From Bacteroidales bacterium (lineage in GTDB: Bacteria > Bacteroidota > Bacteroidia > Bacteroidales > UBA932): a stretch of 64,000 bases of DNA. Every line of letters starts with the position of its first letter. The stretch's first letter is position 1. Of the stretch, positions 50,723 through 58,790 are shown piece after piece. Where the stretch lies: the NCBI GenBank assembly GCA_016288055.1, contig JAEEXZ010000005.1, positions 1 through 64,000 of the forward strand. Reading direction: 5' to 3'. A model generated the notes under the pieces. The model was given only the letters and a program-made list of their open reading frames with translations. It was not told where the DNA came from and did not search any database. Made by a program: the position numbers and the translations under genes.

Positions 50723-51439
50723 ATGAAAAAGATAGTATGGGTGGCCGTTTTCCTGGCCGCAGGTGCCCTGGCTTTTACCGCCCAGGCGCAGATTGAAACC
50801 AATGCCGTCATCGAGGCCCGCCAGCAAGTGGACCAGAAAGAGAAAGATTTGCAGGACGCCCAGCAGAAGGCCAGCCAGGCCGCGAAAGATAGTCAGCGCG
50901 AACTCTCCCAGCTCAAGAAGGACGAGGACCGGCAGGTGAAGGATTTTAACGATGCCCGCCGGGCCGTGAAACTGGGCAAAAAGTCCATCAAGGCCAAGCA
51001 GGCTTCCATCAAGGCCCAGAAATCGGCCCTGAAACTCCAGAAGAAGAGCATGCAGGCCGACGGACGGCTGAGCCTGTCGGACAACGAGGCCCTGGATCAG
51101 TCCCAGCGTGCCCTGCGCAACGACGAACAGTCGCTCAAGGATGCCAAGCGGGACCTGAAACTGGCCCAGGAACAGGAGAAAGTGACCAAGAATGAGCTCA
51201 AACAGACCCGCGACCGCATCAAGCTGGTCAAGAAAGGCCTTTCGTCGGCCAAGAAGGAAGTGAATGCGGCCAAGCAGCAGGTGCGCAAGTCCAAAAAGGA
51301 TTTGAAGGCCCAGGAGGACCTCGCCGGCAAGCAGAACGAGGAACTGGACAAAGCCCTGCAGGATGCCGAGAAGGCCGCCCGCAAAGCTGAATCTGCCGGG
51401 AAGAAGGCAGATGCCGCCATGGAGAAAATAGCTGAATAA
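50723..51439 (+). CDS. Secreted coiled-coil protein
   Basis: A 238-residue protein with a signal peptide (MKKIVWVAVFLAAG, cleavage after AQAQ) and an almost continuous Lys/Glu/Gln/Asp-rich coiled coil from about residue 30 to the end, e.g. DARRAVKLGKKSIKAKQASI. No other domain is seen. An ATG two codons upstream (50717) is possible. It follows the barrel gene by 21 bases and precedes trpS by 3, so a structural periplasmic spacer working with the two preceding envelope proteins is an inference. Confidence 0.7.
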   Translation: MKKIVWVAVFLAAGALAFTAQAQIETNAVIEARQQVDQKEKDLQDAQQKASQAAKDSQRELSQLKKDEDRQVKDFNDARRAVKLGKKSIKAKQASIKAQKSALKLQKKSMQADGRLSLSDNEALDQSQRALRNDEQSLKDAKRDLKLAQEQEKVTKNELKQTRDRIKLVKKGLSSAKKEVNAAKQQVRKSKKDLKAQEDLAGKQNEELDKALQDAEKAARKAESAGKKADAAMEKIAE

Positions 51440-52555
<1,116 letters not shown>

Positions 52556-52567
52556 GCGCTCCCGCTT

Positions 52568-53203
52568 ATGGCCGATAACTATCTGGAAAAAAGGCAGGCC
52601 GAACTGGCGGCCTCGCAGAAAACCGTCATCCGGCGCAACCACATTTCGCTGGATACGCTCCTGCGACGCAGCCGCAGCTACCGGGGCTATGACCCTTCCC
52701 GCCGGGTGACGGAGGAAGAGCTGAAGACCCTGGTGGCGGCCGCCGCGCTGGCGCCCTCCGGCATGAACCGGCAGCCTTTGCGTTATCGGCTGGTAGGCGC
52801 AGACGAGGCGTCCCTGGTGTTGCCCCACATCACCCTGGGTGCGGCGCTTCCCGAGGAGCATCTCCCCAAGCCCGGCACCGAGCCGCAGGCCTTCCTGGTC
52901 GTTTGCAGCAGCGTTCCGGAGGACCGGGTGGTGGACATGGACCTGGGCTTTGCCGCCCAGAGCATCCTGCTCAAGGCCACGGAAATGGGCCTGGGCGGGA
53001 TTTTTATCCTCAATTTCCGGAAAGAAGCCGTCCGGGAGGCCCTGGACCTGCCTCTGGCGCCCGTGGCCATCATCGCCATCGGCAAACCGGCCGAATCCAT
53101 TTTCCTGCTGCCGGCTTCCTCGCCGGATGCCTCCCTGAGCTACTACCGCAAGGACGGCGTCCACTTCGTCCCCAAGCTCACCCCCGATCTGCTCATTATC
53201 TGA
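52568..53203 (+). CDS. Nitroreductase family protein
   Basis: A 211-residue FMN-dependent oxidoreductase. RRSRSYRGYDPSRRVTEEEL and AAALAPSGMNRQPLRY are the standard N-terminal FMN-binding segments, and AQSILLKATEMGLGGIF the central helix. The substrate is unknown. It ends the run of plus-strand genes 12 bases after trpS. Confidence 0.85.
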   Translation: MADNYLEKRQAELAASQKTVIRRNHISLDTLLRRSRSYRGYDPSRRVTEEELKTLVAAAALAPSGMNRQPLRYRLVGADEASLVLPHITLGAALPEEHLPKPGTEPQAFLVVCSSVPEDRVVDMDLGFAAQSILLKATEMGLGGIFILNFRKEAVREALDLPLAPVAIIAIGKPAESIFLLPASSPDASLSYYRKDGVHFVPKLTPDLLII

Positions 53204-53221
53204 CAGGCCGGTGGCAGAAAT

Positions 53222-53375
53222 GGGGAAGGTCTCATTTTGGGGCCGCCACCTTCCCCGGCAGTTCGGCTTCTCAGGGCCCTCAGTGGTTGTTCCCATGGGG
53301 AAGGTCCCCGGCATAAAAACAGACCTTCCCCAAATCACAGCAAGACCTTCCCCACGTGCCCCGGGGACCTTCCTC
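53222..53375. repeat. Cluster of six GACCTTCCCC-like motifs in both orientations
   Basis: GGGGAAGGTC occurs at 53222 and 53297, and (G)ACCTTCCCC at 53248, 53322 and 53344, with a variant GACCTTCCTC at 53366. The cluster starts 19 bases past the nitroreductase stop. The rest of the gap to the transposase holds a CTGGGGG/CCCCCAG hairpin near 53463-53481 and the left end of the IS. Confidence 0.75.
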
Positions 53376-53408
53376 AATAGCTAAATCCGGTATAAACGGA
53401 GAGTGACA

Positions 53409-53429
53409 CAACAAAAAAAAGCAGCTGGA
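53409..53429. repeat. 21-bp direct repeat, left copy
   Basis: An A8 run followed by GCAGCTGGAGAGC; the same 21 bases recur at about 54737-54757 in the tRNA-Thr terminator, flanking the insertion sequence. Confidence 0.75.
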
Positions 53430-53484
53430 GAGCGGATTCGGAGTGAAGCGACGCAGGGGGTCTGGGGGATTAGGCCCCCAGTGA

Positions 53485-54711
53485 GGGTATAATTGACAAA
53501 AACGGTTGGTAACCTTGACAAAAGTGGTTGGTGACGGCCGCCGCGAGGAGGGCCGTTTCTAGTAGCCCCCCGCAGCGGCGAGCCGTAGCCGCCGAGCCTG
53601 GTTATGCGAGGCGGCGTCACCGGTTACCTTTCTTTTTCTCGTCATTGAAAAAGAGGTACCACTTGATGAAGTTATCTACTCTTGACTCCGCCAGGCCTCG
53701 GTGAGATCTTATCTGGTCTTTAATGTGCCCAAAGAAGGCTTCCAGTGCGTTTGTGGTTTTCGGAACCCCGGGACAATCTATGTATGTAAATAGGTTTGGC
53801 AGAGCCCTTTTCAAGTGGATATAAGCCTTCCTCAAGTCATTGTGTACGTAGTACTCCTGATGTGTTTGAGGGACGACCGCTTTCTGAAAGACATACTCCC
53901 TGTTCTCTTCCACCCAGTTGGAATATACATTTAACCACCACAACTTATCGTTAACTGTATACACATCACTGAGTTGTTGCACTATGTTCCGGAATAGTCT
54001 TGTTTCTGGATATCTTGGTTTTTGAGTGATTGATGCCAGACAATCTCGTTGAACATGAACAACGCAACGCTGCCGGGGCACATCTGGGTATACATACTGG
54101 ACAGCCCGTATAATGTTGTCTCCACCATCCGTTGTAACCCCGATGACATCATATCCTAAATCTCTGATGCTGAGCAGATCTGCTGCAATCTCGTTTTGAT
54201 CTTCGTGTGCGGCAAAACGATAGAAGATGGTCCGCTTCAGGTTCTCTGCGCGGTACACAATCAAGCAATGATCATCAGAATAATATGTGCCATCAATGAG
54301 TAGATAGATTGGTCTGGTCGTATTCATGGTCCAGGAGGGTGATGTGTCGAGATACTCATCAAACCATCTGTGGAGCTGACGGGCACTATATCCGCTATCG
54401 TGCGCTATATCTTCAATGGTCTGTTTGCCAAGAACCCATTTGCGGAACCAGACGAGCCGGTTGCTTCTGCTAACACCTTCTTTACGTTTGACAAATGAAG
54501 CTCCGCAATCCTGGCATTTATACCTTTGGCGGCCCTCCCTAAGGCCCCAACGAATGATACTCAAAGAGCCGCATTTGGGGCATCTTTGACGTCTCCTTAT
54601 TTTCGGCATATCGCTACTTTATTGAAACGATTTTCAATAAGGTAGTCATAAATATCAATAAATCAAATACTTATAGGGTGTTTCACCAACCGAAAATGGC
54701 AATTATATCCC
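53485..54711. mobile_element. Complete insertion sequence with inverted ends and 5-bp target duplication
   Basis: The left end (53485-53510, GGGTATAATTGACA...CGGTTGGT) and the right end (54685-54711, complement GGGATATAATTGCCA...CGGTTGGT) are imperfect inverted repeats of 26-27 bases. AGTGA flanks the element on both sides (53480-53484 and 54712-54716), a target duplication. One transposase gene lies inside. Total length is about 1.23 kb. An internal partial copy of the left end (TTGACAAAA...GGTTGGT) lies at 53514-53537. Confidence 0.85.
53617..54609 (-). CDS. DDE transposase, mutator/IS256-like, with zinc ribbon
   Basis: A 330-residue transposase. The N-terminal zinc ribbon (CPKCGSLSIIRWG, YKCQDCGASF) is followed by a helix-turn-helix and a DDE core: LLIDGTYYSDDH, GVTTDGGDNIIRAVQYVYPD with PRQRCVVHVQRD, and the glutamate in TNALEAFFGHIKDQI. 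The PxxRQRCxVH block is typical of the MULE/IS256 superfamily. The frame appears intact, so the element may be active. Confidence 0.88.
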   Translation of the reverse strand: MPKIRRRQRCPKCGSLSIIRWGLREGRQRYKCQDCGASFVKRKEGVSRSNRLVWFRKWVLGKQTIEDIAHDSGYSARQLHRWFDEYLDTSPSWTMNTTRPIYLLIDGTYYSDDHCLIVYRAENLKRTIFYRFAAHEDQNEIAADLLSIRDLGYDVIGVTTDGGDNIIRAVQYVYPDVPRQRCVVHVQRDCLASITQKPRYPETRLFRNIVQQLSDVYTVNDKLWWLNVYSNWVEENREYVFQKAVVPQTHQEYYVHNDLRKAYIHLKRALPNLFTYIDCPGVPKTTNALEAFFGHIKDQIRSHRGLAESRVDNFIKWYLFFNDEKKKGNR

Positions 54712-54730
54712 AGTGAGTGAAACGGAAAGT

Positions 54731-54770
54731 GGCTCAAAAAAAAAAGCAGCTGGAGAGCTGCTTTTTTTGA
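54731..54770 (-). terminator. Terminator of tRNA-Thr with extended symmetry
   Basis: AGCAGCT-ggag-AGCTGCT flanked by A- and T-runs. The symmetry continues into GGCTC/GAGCC, so the distal arm copies the tRNA 3' acceptor end in inverted form. Confidence 0.8.
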
Positions 54771-54842
54771 GCCACTCATCAGGCTCGAACTGACGACCTG
54801 CGCGTTACGAATGCGCTGCTCTACCGACTGAGCTAAAGTGGC
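54770..54842 (-). tRNA. tRNA-Thr (anticodon CGT)
   Basis: A 73-nucleotide cloverleaf: acceptor GCCACTT pairing with GAGTGGC, D arm GCTC/GAGC, anticodon loop TTCGTAA and T arm with GTTCGAG. CGT reads ACG threonine codons. The last anticodon-stem pair is A-C by my alignment. CCA is not encoded. A -7 box lies at 54871-54878. Confidence 0.92.
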
Positions 54843-54870
54843 TTGAACCGATTGTGATGAATCGGGACTG

Positions 54871-54878
54871 CAAATATA
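54871..54878 (-). promoter_or_regulatory. -7 box for tRNA-Thr
   Basis: TATATTTG on the minus strand, 28 bases before the tRNA 5' end. Confidence 0.6.
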
Positions 54879-54890
54879 CGGGATTTTTTG

Positions 54891-54898
54891 TATTTTTG
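54891..54898 (+). promoter_or_regulatory. -7 box for the FAD oxidoreductase operon
   Basis: TATTTTTG, 17 bases before the ATG at 54916; divergent from the tRNA promoter. Confidence 0.6.
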
Positions 54899-54915
54899 CA
54901 ACAAATTTCTTTTAT

Positions 54916-56430
54916 ATGCGATCTGACATCATTGTGATTGGGGGCGGAGCGGCTGGTTTGGTAGCGGCCATCGGGGCTGCCCGGGAACTGGCCAAAACGG
55001 AAAACGGCGGCACGGTGACGGTGCTGGAAAAAATGCCCAAGGCGGGCCGGAAAGTCATGATTACCGGCAAGGGCCGATGCAATTTTACCAATGTGAAGGA
55101 ATGGGGGGATTTCTCCGACCACATCCGCACCGATGTCAATTTCGTAAGTCCTTCCTGGCATAACCTGACGCCCCAGGGCGTGATGGATCTGCTCAAAAGT
55201 GTGGGCCTGCGCTCCGTGGTGGAGCGTGGCGACCGGGTGTTCCCCGAGTCGCACATGGCCGGTGACGTGGTGGACTCCCTGCTGCGCTGCTGCACCCTGG
55301 AGGGCGTGAAGGTGGTGACCGACTGTGAGGTCAAGACCATCGACCCCACACCCCGCGGCTTCAGCCTGGACTGCGTGCAGACCAGCCGGAAGCAGGTGCG
55401 CATCCCGGTGGACGATCCGCGCAAGCTTCGGCCCGGAAAACCGGCTCCTACCCGCGAGGAACTTACCATCGAGCCGGTAGAGTACACCTGCCGCAAGCTC
55501 ATCATCGCCACCGGCGGCCTGTCCTACCCGGGCACCGGCTCCACCGGAGACGGCTATCTCTGGGCCGAGGAAATGGGGCACCGCGTGGCGCCTTGCTTCC
55601 CTTCGCTCACGGCCCTGGTGCCGGTGGGATACAAGAACCTGGAAACCAATCCTTTGGCCGATGAAATCAAGACGGCGTTCCGTGGCCGTACCGTCTATGG
55701 CAAGACCAAGGAAAGAAAGATAGCCCCGCTGCCCAAATGGTATCCCACCTTCCCGGCGCACATCGAGCGCATCGTGCCCCTGTCGGCCCTGGGAGAGCAG
55801 TTCAACGGCAATACGCTGGAGAATGTGCAGCTCACCCTGCTGGTGGGCGGCGATGCCGTGCAGACGGAATTCGGCGACATTGAATTCACCGACGGCGGAC
55901 TGGAAGGCCCGCTGGGATTCATGGTGAGCCGGCGGGCGGTGAAGGCCCTGAACGATGGCCAGAAAGTGGCCGTGGAACTGGACCTGAAGCCGTCCGTGGA
56001 AGTGGAGAAACTGGATGCCGATATTCACGAGCGCTGGCAGGAAATCATCCACGACGAGCGTTCCAAGGGCCAGTCTTTCCATCGCCTGTTCCGTATCCTG
56101 CTGGGAAAACTGATTCCCTGGAACCTTACCATCCCGTTCCTGGATACCCATGCCGATGTGAGCGTGGACACCCTGGCCGCTGCCCTCAAGGCCTGGCGGA
56201 TGGACATTGCGGGATTTGTGGGCTTTGAGCGCTGCGTGGTCACGGCCGGCGGCATTGACACCTCGGAAGTGGTGGCCAAGACCCTGGAATCCAAGAAACA
56301 GCCCGGCCTCTACTTTGCCGGCGAAGTCCTGGACATGGACTGCGACACCGGCGGATACAACCTGCAAGTGGCGTTCAGCACCGGCTACCTGGCCGGCCAG
56401 AGCGCAGCGAAAGCATTGAATAATAACTGA
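54916..56430 (+). CDS. NAD(P)/FAD-dependent oxidoreductase of the HI0933 (YhiN) family
   Basis: A 504-residue flavoprotein. DIIVIGGGAAGLVAAIGAA is the dinucleotide-binding fold, and GRKVMITGKGRCNFTNV is the diagnostic HI0933 motif; the C-terminus has TAGGIDTSEV and the closing FAD segment GGYNLQVAFSTGYLAG. Physiological substrates are unknown. First gene of a plus-strand run through FKBP and queD-queE. Confidence 0.9.
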   Translation: MRSDIIVIGGGAAGLVAAIGAARELAKTENGGTVTVLEKMPKAGRKVMITGKGRCNFTNVKEWGDFSDHIRTDVNFVSPSWHNLTPQGVMDLLKSVGLRSVVERGDRVFPESHMAGDVVDSLLRCCTLEGVKVVTDCEVKTIDPTPRGFSLDCVQTSRKQVRIPVDDPRKLRPGKPAPTREELTIEPVEYTCRKLIIATGGLSYPGTGSTGDGYLWAEEMGHRVAPCFPSLTALVPVGYKNLETNPLADEIKTAFRGRTVYGKTKERKIAPLPKWYPTFPAHIERIVPLSALGEQFNGNTLENVQLTLLVGGDAVQTEFGDIEFTDGGLEGPLGFMVSRRAVKALNDGQKVAVELDLKPSVEVEKLDADIHERWQEIIHDERSKGQSFHRLFRILLGKLIPWNLTIPFLDTHADVSVDTLAAALKAWRMDIAGFVGFERCVVTAGGIDTSEVVAKTLESKKQPGLYFAGEVLDMDCDTGGYNLQVAFSTGYLAGQSAAKALNNN

Positions 56431-56437
56431 TTATAAT

Positions 56438-57040
56438 ATGGATAAGAAATCTTACGCATTTGGTATGAGCGTGGCTTCCAGCTTCTATCAGCAGGGAATC
56501 CACGTAAACAACGTTGACGACTTTCTCGCAGGCCTGAAGGCCATGCTCACCGGCGCCAAGCCCGCCATTTCCCTGGAAGAAGCCGGGGAGGCCCTGGAGC
56601 AGTTCTACAAGGAACTGGAAGACGAGACCCACGAGCGCGCCGAAGCTGCCGGTGCCGCCGCCAAGGCCGAGGGCGAGAAGTTCCTGGCCGCCATGGCCAA
56701 GGATCCTTCCGTCAAGGCTACGCCCAGCGGGCTCATGTATAAGGTAGTGAAAGAGGGTACGGGCCGCAAGCCCAAGGCCACGGACAAGGTGTACTGCCAC
56801 TACGAAGGCACCTTCCCCGACGGCCAGGTCTTTGACAGCTCCTACAAGCGCGGCGAGCCCATCGAGTTCGGCCTGAACCAGGTGATCAAGGGCTGGACGG
56901 AAGGTCTCCAGCTCATGAGCGAAGGCGCCAAGTACGAACTCTATCTCCCGTACCACCTGGCCTATGGCGAGAGCGGTACCCGTGGCATCCCTCCGTACAG
57001 CGCCCTCAAGTTCGTGGTGGAACTCATTGAAGTGCGCTAG
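56438..57040 (+). CDS. FKBP-type peptidyl-prolyl cis-trans isomerase (FklB/Mip-like)
   Basis: A 200-residue protein with a helical N-terminal dimerisation region (KKSYAFGMSVASSFYQQGI) and a C-terminal FKBP domain: VYCHYEGTFPDGQVFDSSY, FGLNQVIKGWTEGLQLM and LPYHLAYGESGTRGIPPYS. No signal peptide is evident, so it is probably cytoplasmic. It ends 2 bases before queD. Confidence 0.92.
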   Translation: MDKKSYAFGMSVASSFYQQGIHVNNVDDFLAGLKAMLTGAKPAISLEEAGEALEQFYKELEDETHERAEAAGAAAKAEGEKFLAAMAKDPSVKATPSGLMYKVVKEGTGRKPKATDKVYCHYEGTFPDGQVFDSSYKRGEPIEFGLNQVIKGWTEGLQLMSEGAKYELYLPYHLAYGESGTRGIPPYSALKFVVELIEVR

Positions 57041-57042
57041 TC

Positions 57043-57372
57043 ATGTACTACGTTTGCAAACGGCTGGAGATTTCGTCGGCCCATGCGCTGAACCTCTCCT
57101 ACGAGAGCAAGTGCGAGGACCTGCACGGCCACAACTGGATTGTCAAGATCTACTGCAAGAGCGAAACCCTCAATGCCGACGGCATGGTGACGGATTTCAC
57201 CCATATCAAGCGGCAGATTGGCGGAGCCCTGGACCACAAGAACCTGAACGAGGTCTTTGACTTCAATCCCACCGCCGAGAACATTGCCCGCTGGATCTGC
57301 GACCACGTGGAGAATGCCTATAAGGTGGAGGTGTGGGAGAGTGAGATGAACATGGCCGCCTACGAGCGCTGA
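57043..57372 (+). CDS. queD: 6-carboxy-5,6,7,8-tetrahydropterin synthase
   Basis: A 109-residue tunnelling-fold enzyme that converts dihydroneopterin triphosphate to CPH4, the second step of the preQ0 pathway. Zinc histidines and the catalytic cysteine occur in SSAHAL and CEDLHGHNW, with LDHKNLNE and PTAENIARWI following. It lies 3 bases before queE. Confidence 0.94.
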   Translation: MYYVCKRLEISSAHALNLSYESKCEDLHGHNWIVKIYCKSETLNADGMVTDFTHIKRQIGGALDHKNLNEVFDFNPTAENIARWICDHVENAYKVEVWESEMNMAAYER

Positions 57373-57375
57373 GCC

Positions 57376-57993
57376 ATGTACCGGGTGAACGAAATCTTCT
57401 ATTCGCTGCAGGGCGAAGGCTGGTGGACGGGAACGCCCATGGTCTTTGTCCGGCTTTCCGGATGCAACCTGCGTTGCCCCTTCTGCGACACGGATTTCCA
57501 CTCCTTTACGGAAATGAGCGCGGCGCAGATCGTCGCGGAAGCCCGGCGGGCGGGCGGCCCCTGCAACATCATCTGCCTCACTGGCGGGGAGCCCCTTCTC
57601 CAGGCCGACAAGCCCTTGATCGATGCGTTCCACCAGGCTGGCTACCGCATCCATGTGGAGACCAACGGAACCCGGGAACTGCCCGAAGGGCTGGACTGGG
57701 TAACCGTAAGCCCCAAAGATGATTTCGTTTCCGGCGCCCGCTATGTCGCCCAGCATGCCGACGAGGTGAAACTGGTGTTCCGGGAGGCGGTGTCGGAGGC
57801 CGACAAGGCCCTCCGGGAGCATGAGGTCGAGCGCTGGCGGGACCAGGGCGTGGCAGGGAATTCCCTGCAGCCATGCGATACCGGCGACCCCGTGCGCAAC
57901 CGCGCCCTCTTGCGGGAGGCGGTGCGCTATGTGCAGGACCACCCCTGGTGGCGCCTTTCGCTTCAAACCCATAAATTTCTGAATATCCGATGA
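57376..57993 (+). CDS. queE: 7-carboxy-7-deazaguanine synthase (radical SAM)
   Basis: A 205-residue radical-SAM enzyme that contracts CPH4 to 7-carboxy-7-deazaguanine. The iron-sulfur cluster motif CX3CX2C is in SGCNLRCPFCDTDF; FYSLQGEGWWTGTP and CLTGGEPLLQ are typical. The radical-SAM core is short, as in other QueE. It overlaps the next gene by 4 bases. Confidence 0.95.
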   Translation: MYRVNEIFYSLQGEGWWTGTPMVFVRLSGCNLRCPFCDTDFHSFTEMSAAQIVAEARRAGGPCNIICLTGGEPLLQADKPLIDAFHQAGYRIHVETNGTRELPEGLDWVTVSPKDDFVSGARYVAQHADEVKLVFREAVSEADKALREHEVERWRDQGVAGNSLQPCDTGDPVRNRALLREAVRYVQDHPWWRLSLQTHKFLNIR

Positions 57994-58784
57994 TTGCCAT
58001 TGTTGTTCCGCGCGGAGATGATGCCCTTTTCGGCACCCTCCTTTTTCAGAAATACAAAGAGTTCCGCGTCTATGTTTCGGACGAGGATCCGGTGGCGGCC
58101 GACTTCGAGACGCGCCTGACCCTGGTGCGCGGCGGCCTGAAGGAAGTGGAGGAGCCGCTGGTGTGCGTCCTGGAAGCGGGCGCGGTGCCGGACAAGGATT
58201 TCCTGCGCCGGGTGGAACGCAGTACCCGCCGGCATCCGGACTTCGATGTCTATCATGTGAATCTGACGGAAGGGAAGCCTTTCCCGCGCAGGATGAGCGC
58301 GGCGAAGTTCTTCCAGCGGGCCGTGGTGGAGCAGGCCCCCGCCCCGCTGTCCTCCTTCATCTTCCGTACGGCCCGGCTCCGGGAAAGGGCGGTCTTCTCA
58401 TCGGCCGGTATCCTGGACCCGCTGCCCACCGTCTTGTCTTGCGCCGCGGCGCGTCCCATTCGGAATGTCTGGCGCCAGCGCCTGGTGTGGACGGCTCCGG
58501 CCCCGGCGTCCGACCCGGTGTCGGTGGAAAAGCGCATCCGCGCGCGCATCGATTTGCTTCGCTGGACGGAGACGTTCTTTGGCGACGGGGACTATCCGCT
58601 GGGAACGGGAAGCCGCCTGGCGCTGTTCGCGGAGACCGTGGCACAGCTCTATCCCAGTTATTCCGAAGAGGCGCTCAAAGAAGTGATGATGGGTTTCCAG
58701 GTGTCGCAGGGGGCCGTACGTAAGGTGCGCGCCGGGATGGCCCTTCGAAGCGCCATCAAGCAGCGCGACAAATCCCTTCGCTAG
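57990..58784 (+). CDS. Hypothetical protein, possible GT-A-like fold, coupled to queE
   Basis: A 264-residue protein starting MIAIVVPRGDDALFGTLLFQ. The segment EPLVCVLEAGAVPDKDFLRR with VERSTRRHPDFDVYHVNL resembles the donor-site region of family 2 glycosyltransferases, but the usual DxD motif is not clear. No membrane helix. It overlaps queE by 4 bases, yet no known step of queuosine synthesis would need it. Function unassigned. Confidence 0.6.
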   Translation: MIAIVVPRGDDALFGTLLFQKYKEFRVYVSDEDPVAADFETRLTLVRGGLKEVEEPLVCVLEAGAVPDKDFLRRVERSTRRHPDFDVYHVNLTEGKPFPRRMSAAKFFQRAVVEQAPAPLSSFIFRTARLRERAVFSSAGILDPLPTVLSCAAARPIRNVWRQRLVWTAPAPASDPVSVEKRIRARIDLLRWTETFFGDGDYPLGTGSRLALFAETVAQLYPSYSEEALKEVMMGFQVSQGAVRKVRAGMALRSAIKQRDKSLR

Positions 58785-58790
58785 CTTTTC

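Noticed and set aside
53381-53620. A 79-codon minus-strand frame beside the transposase
   Set aside because: It runs through the IS left end and a G/C hairpin; the peptide is compositionally odd and has no support.
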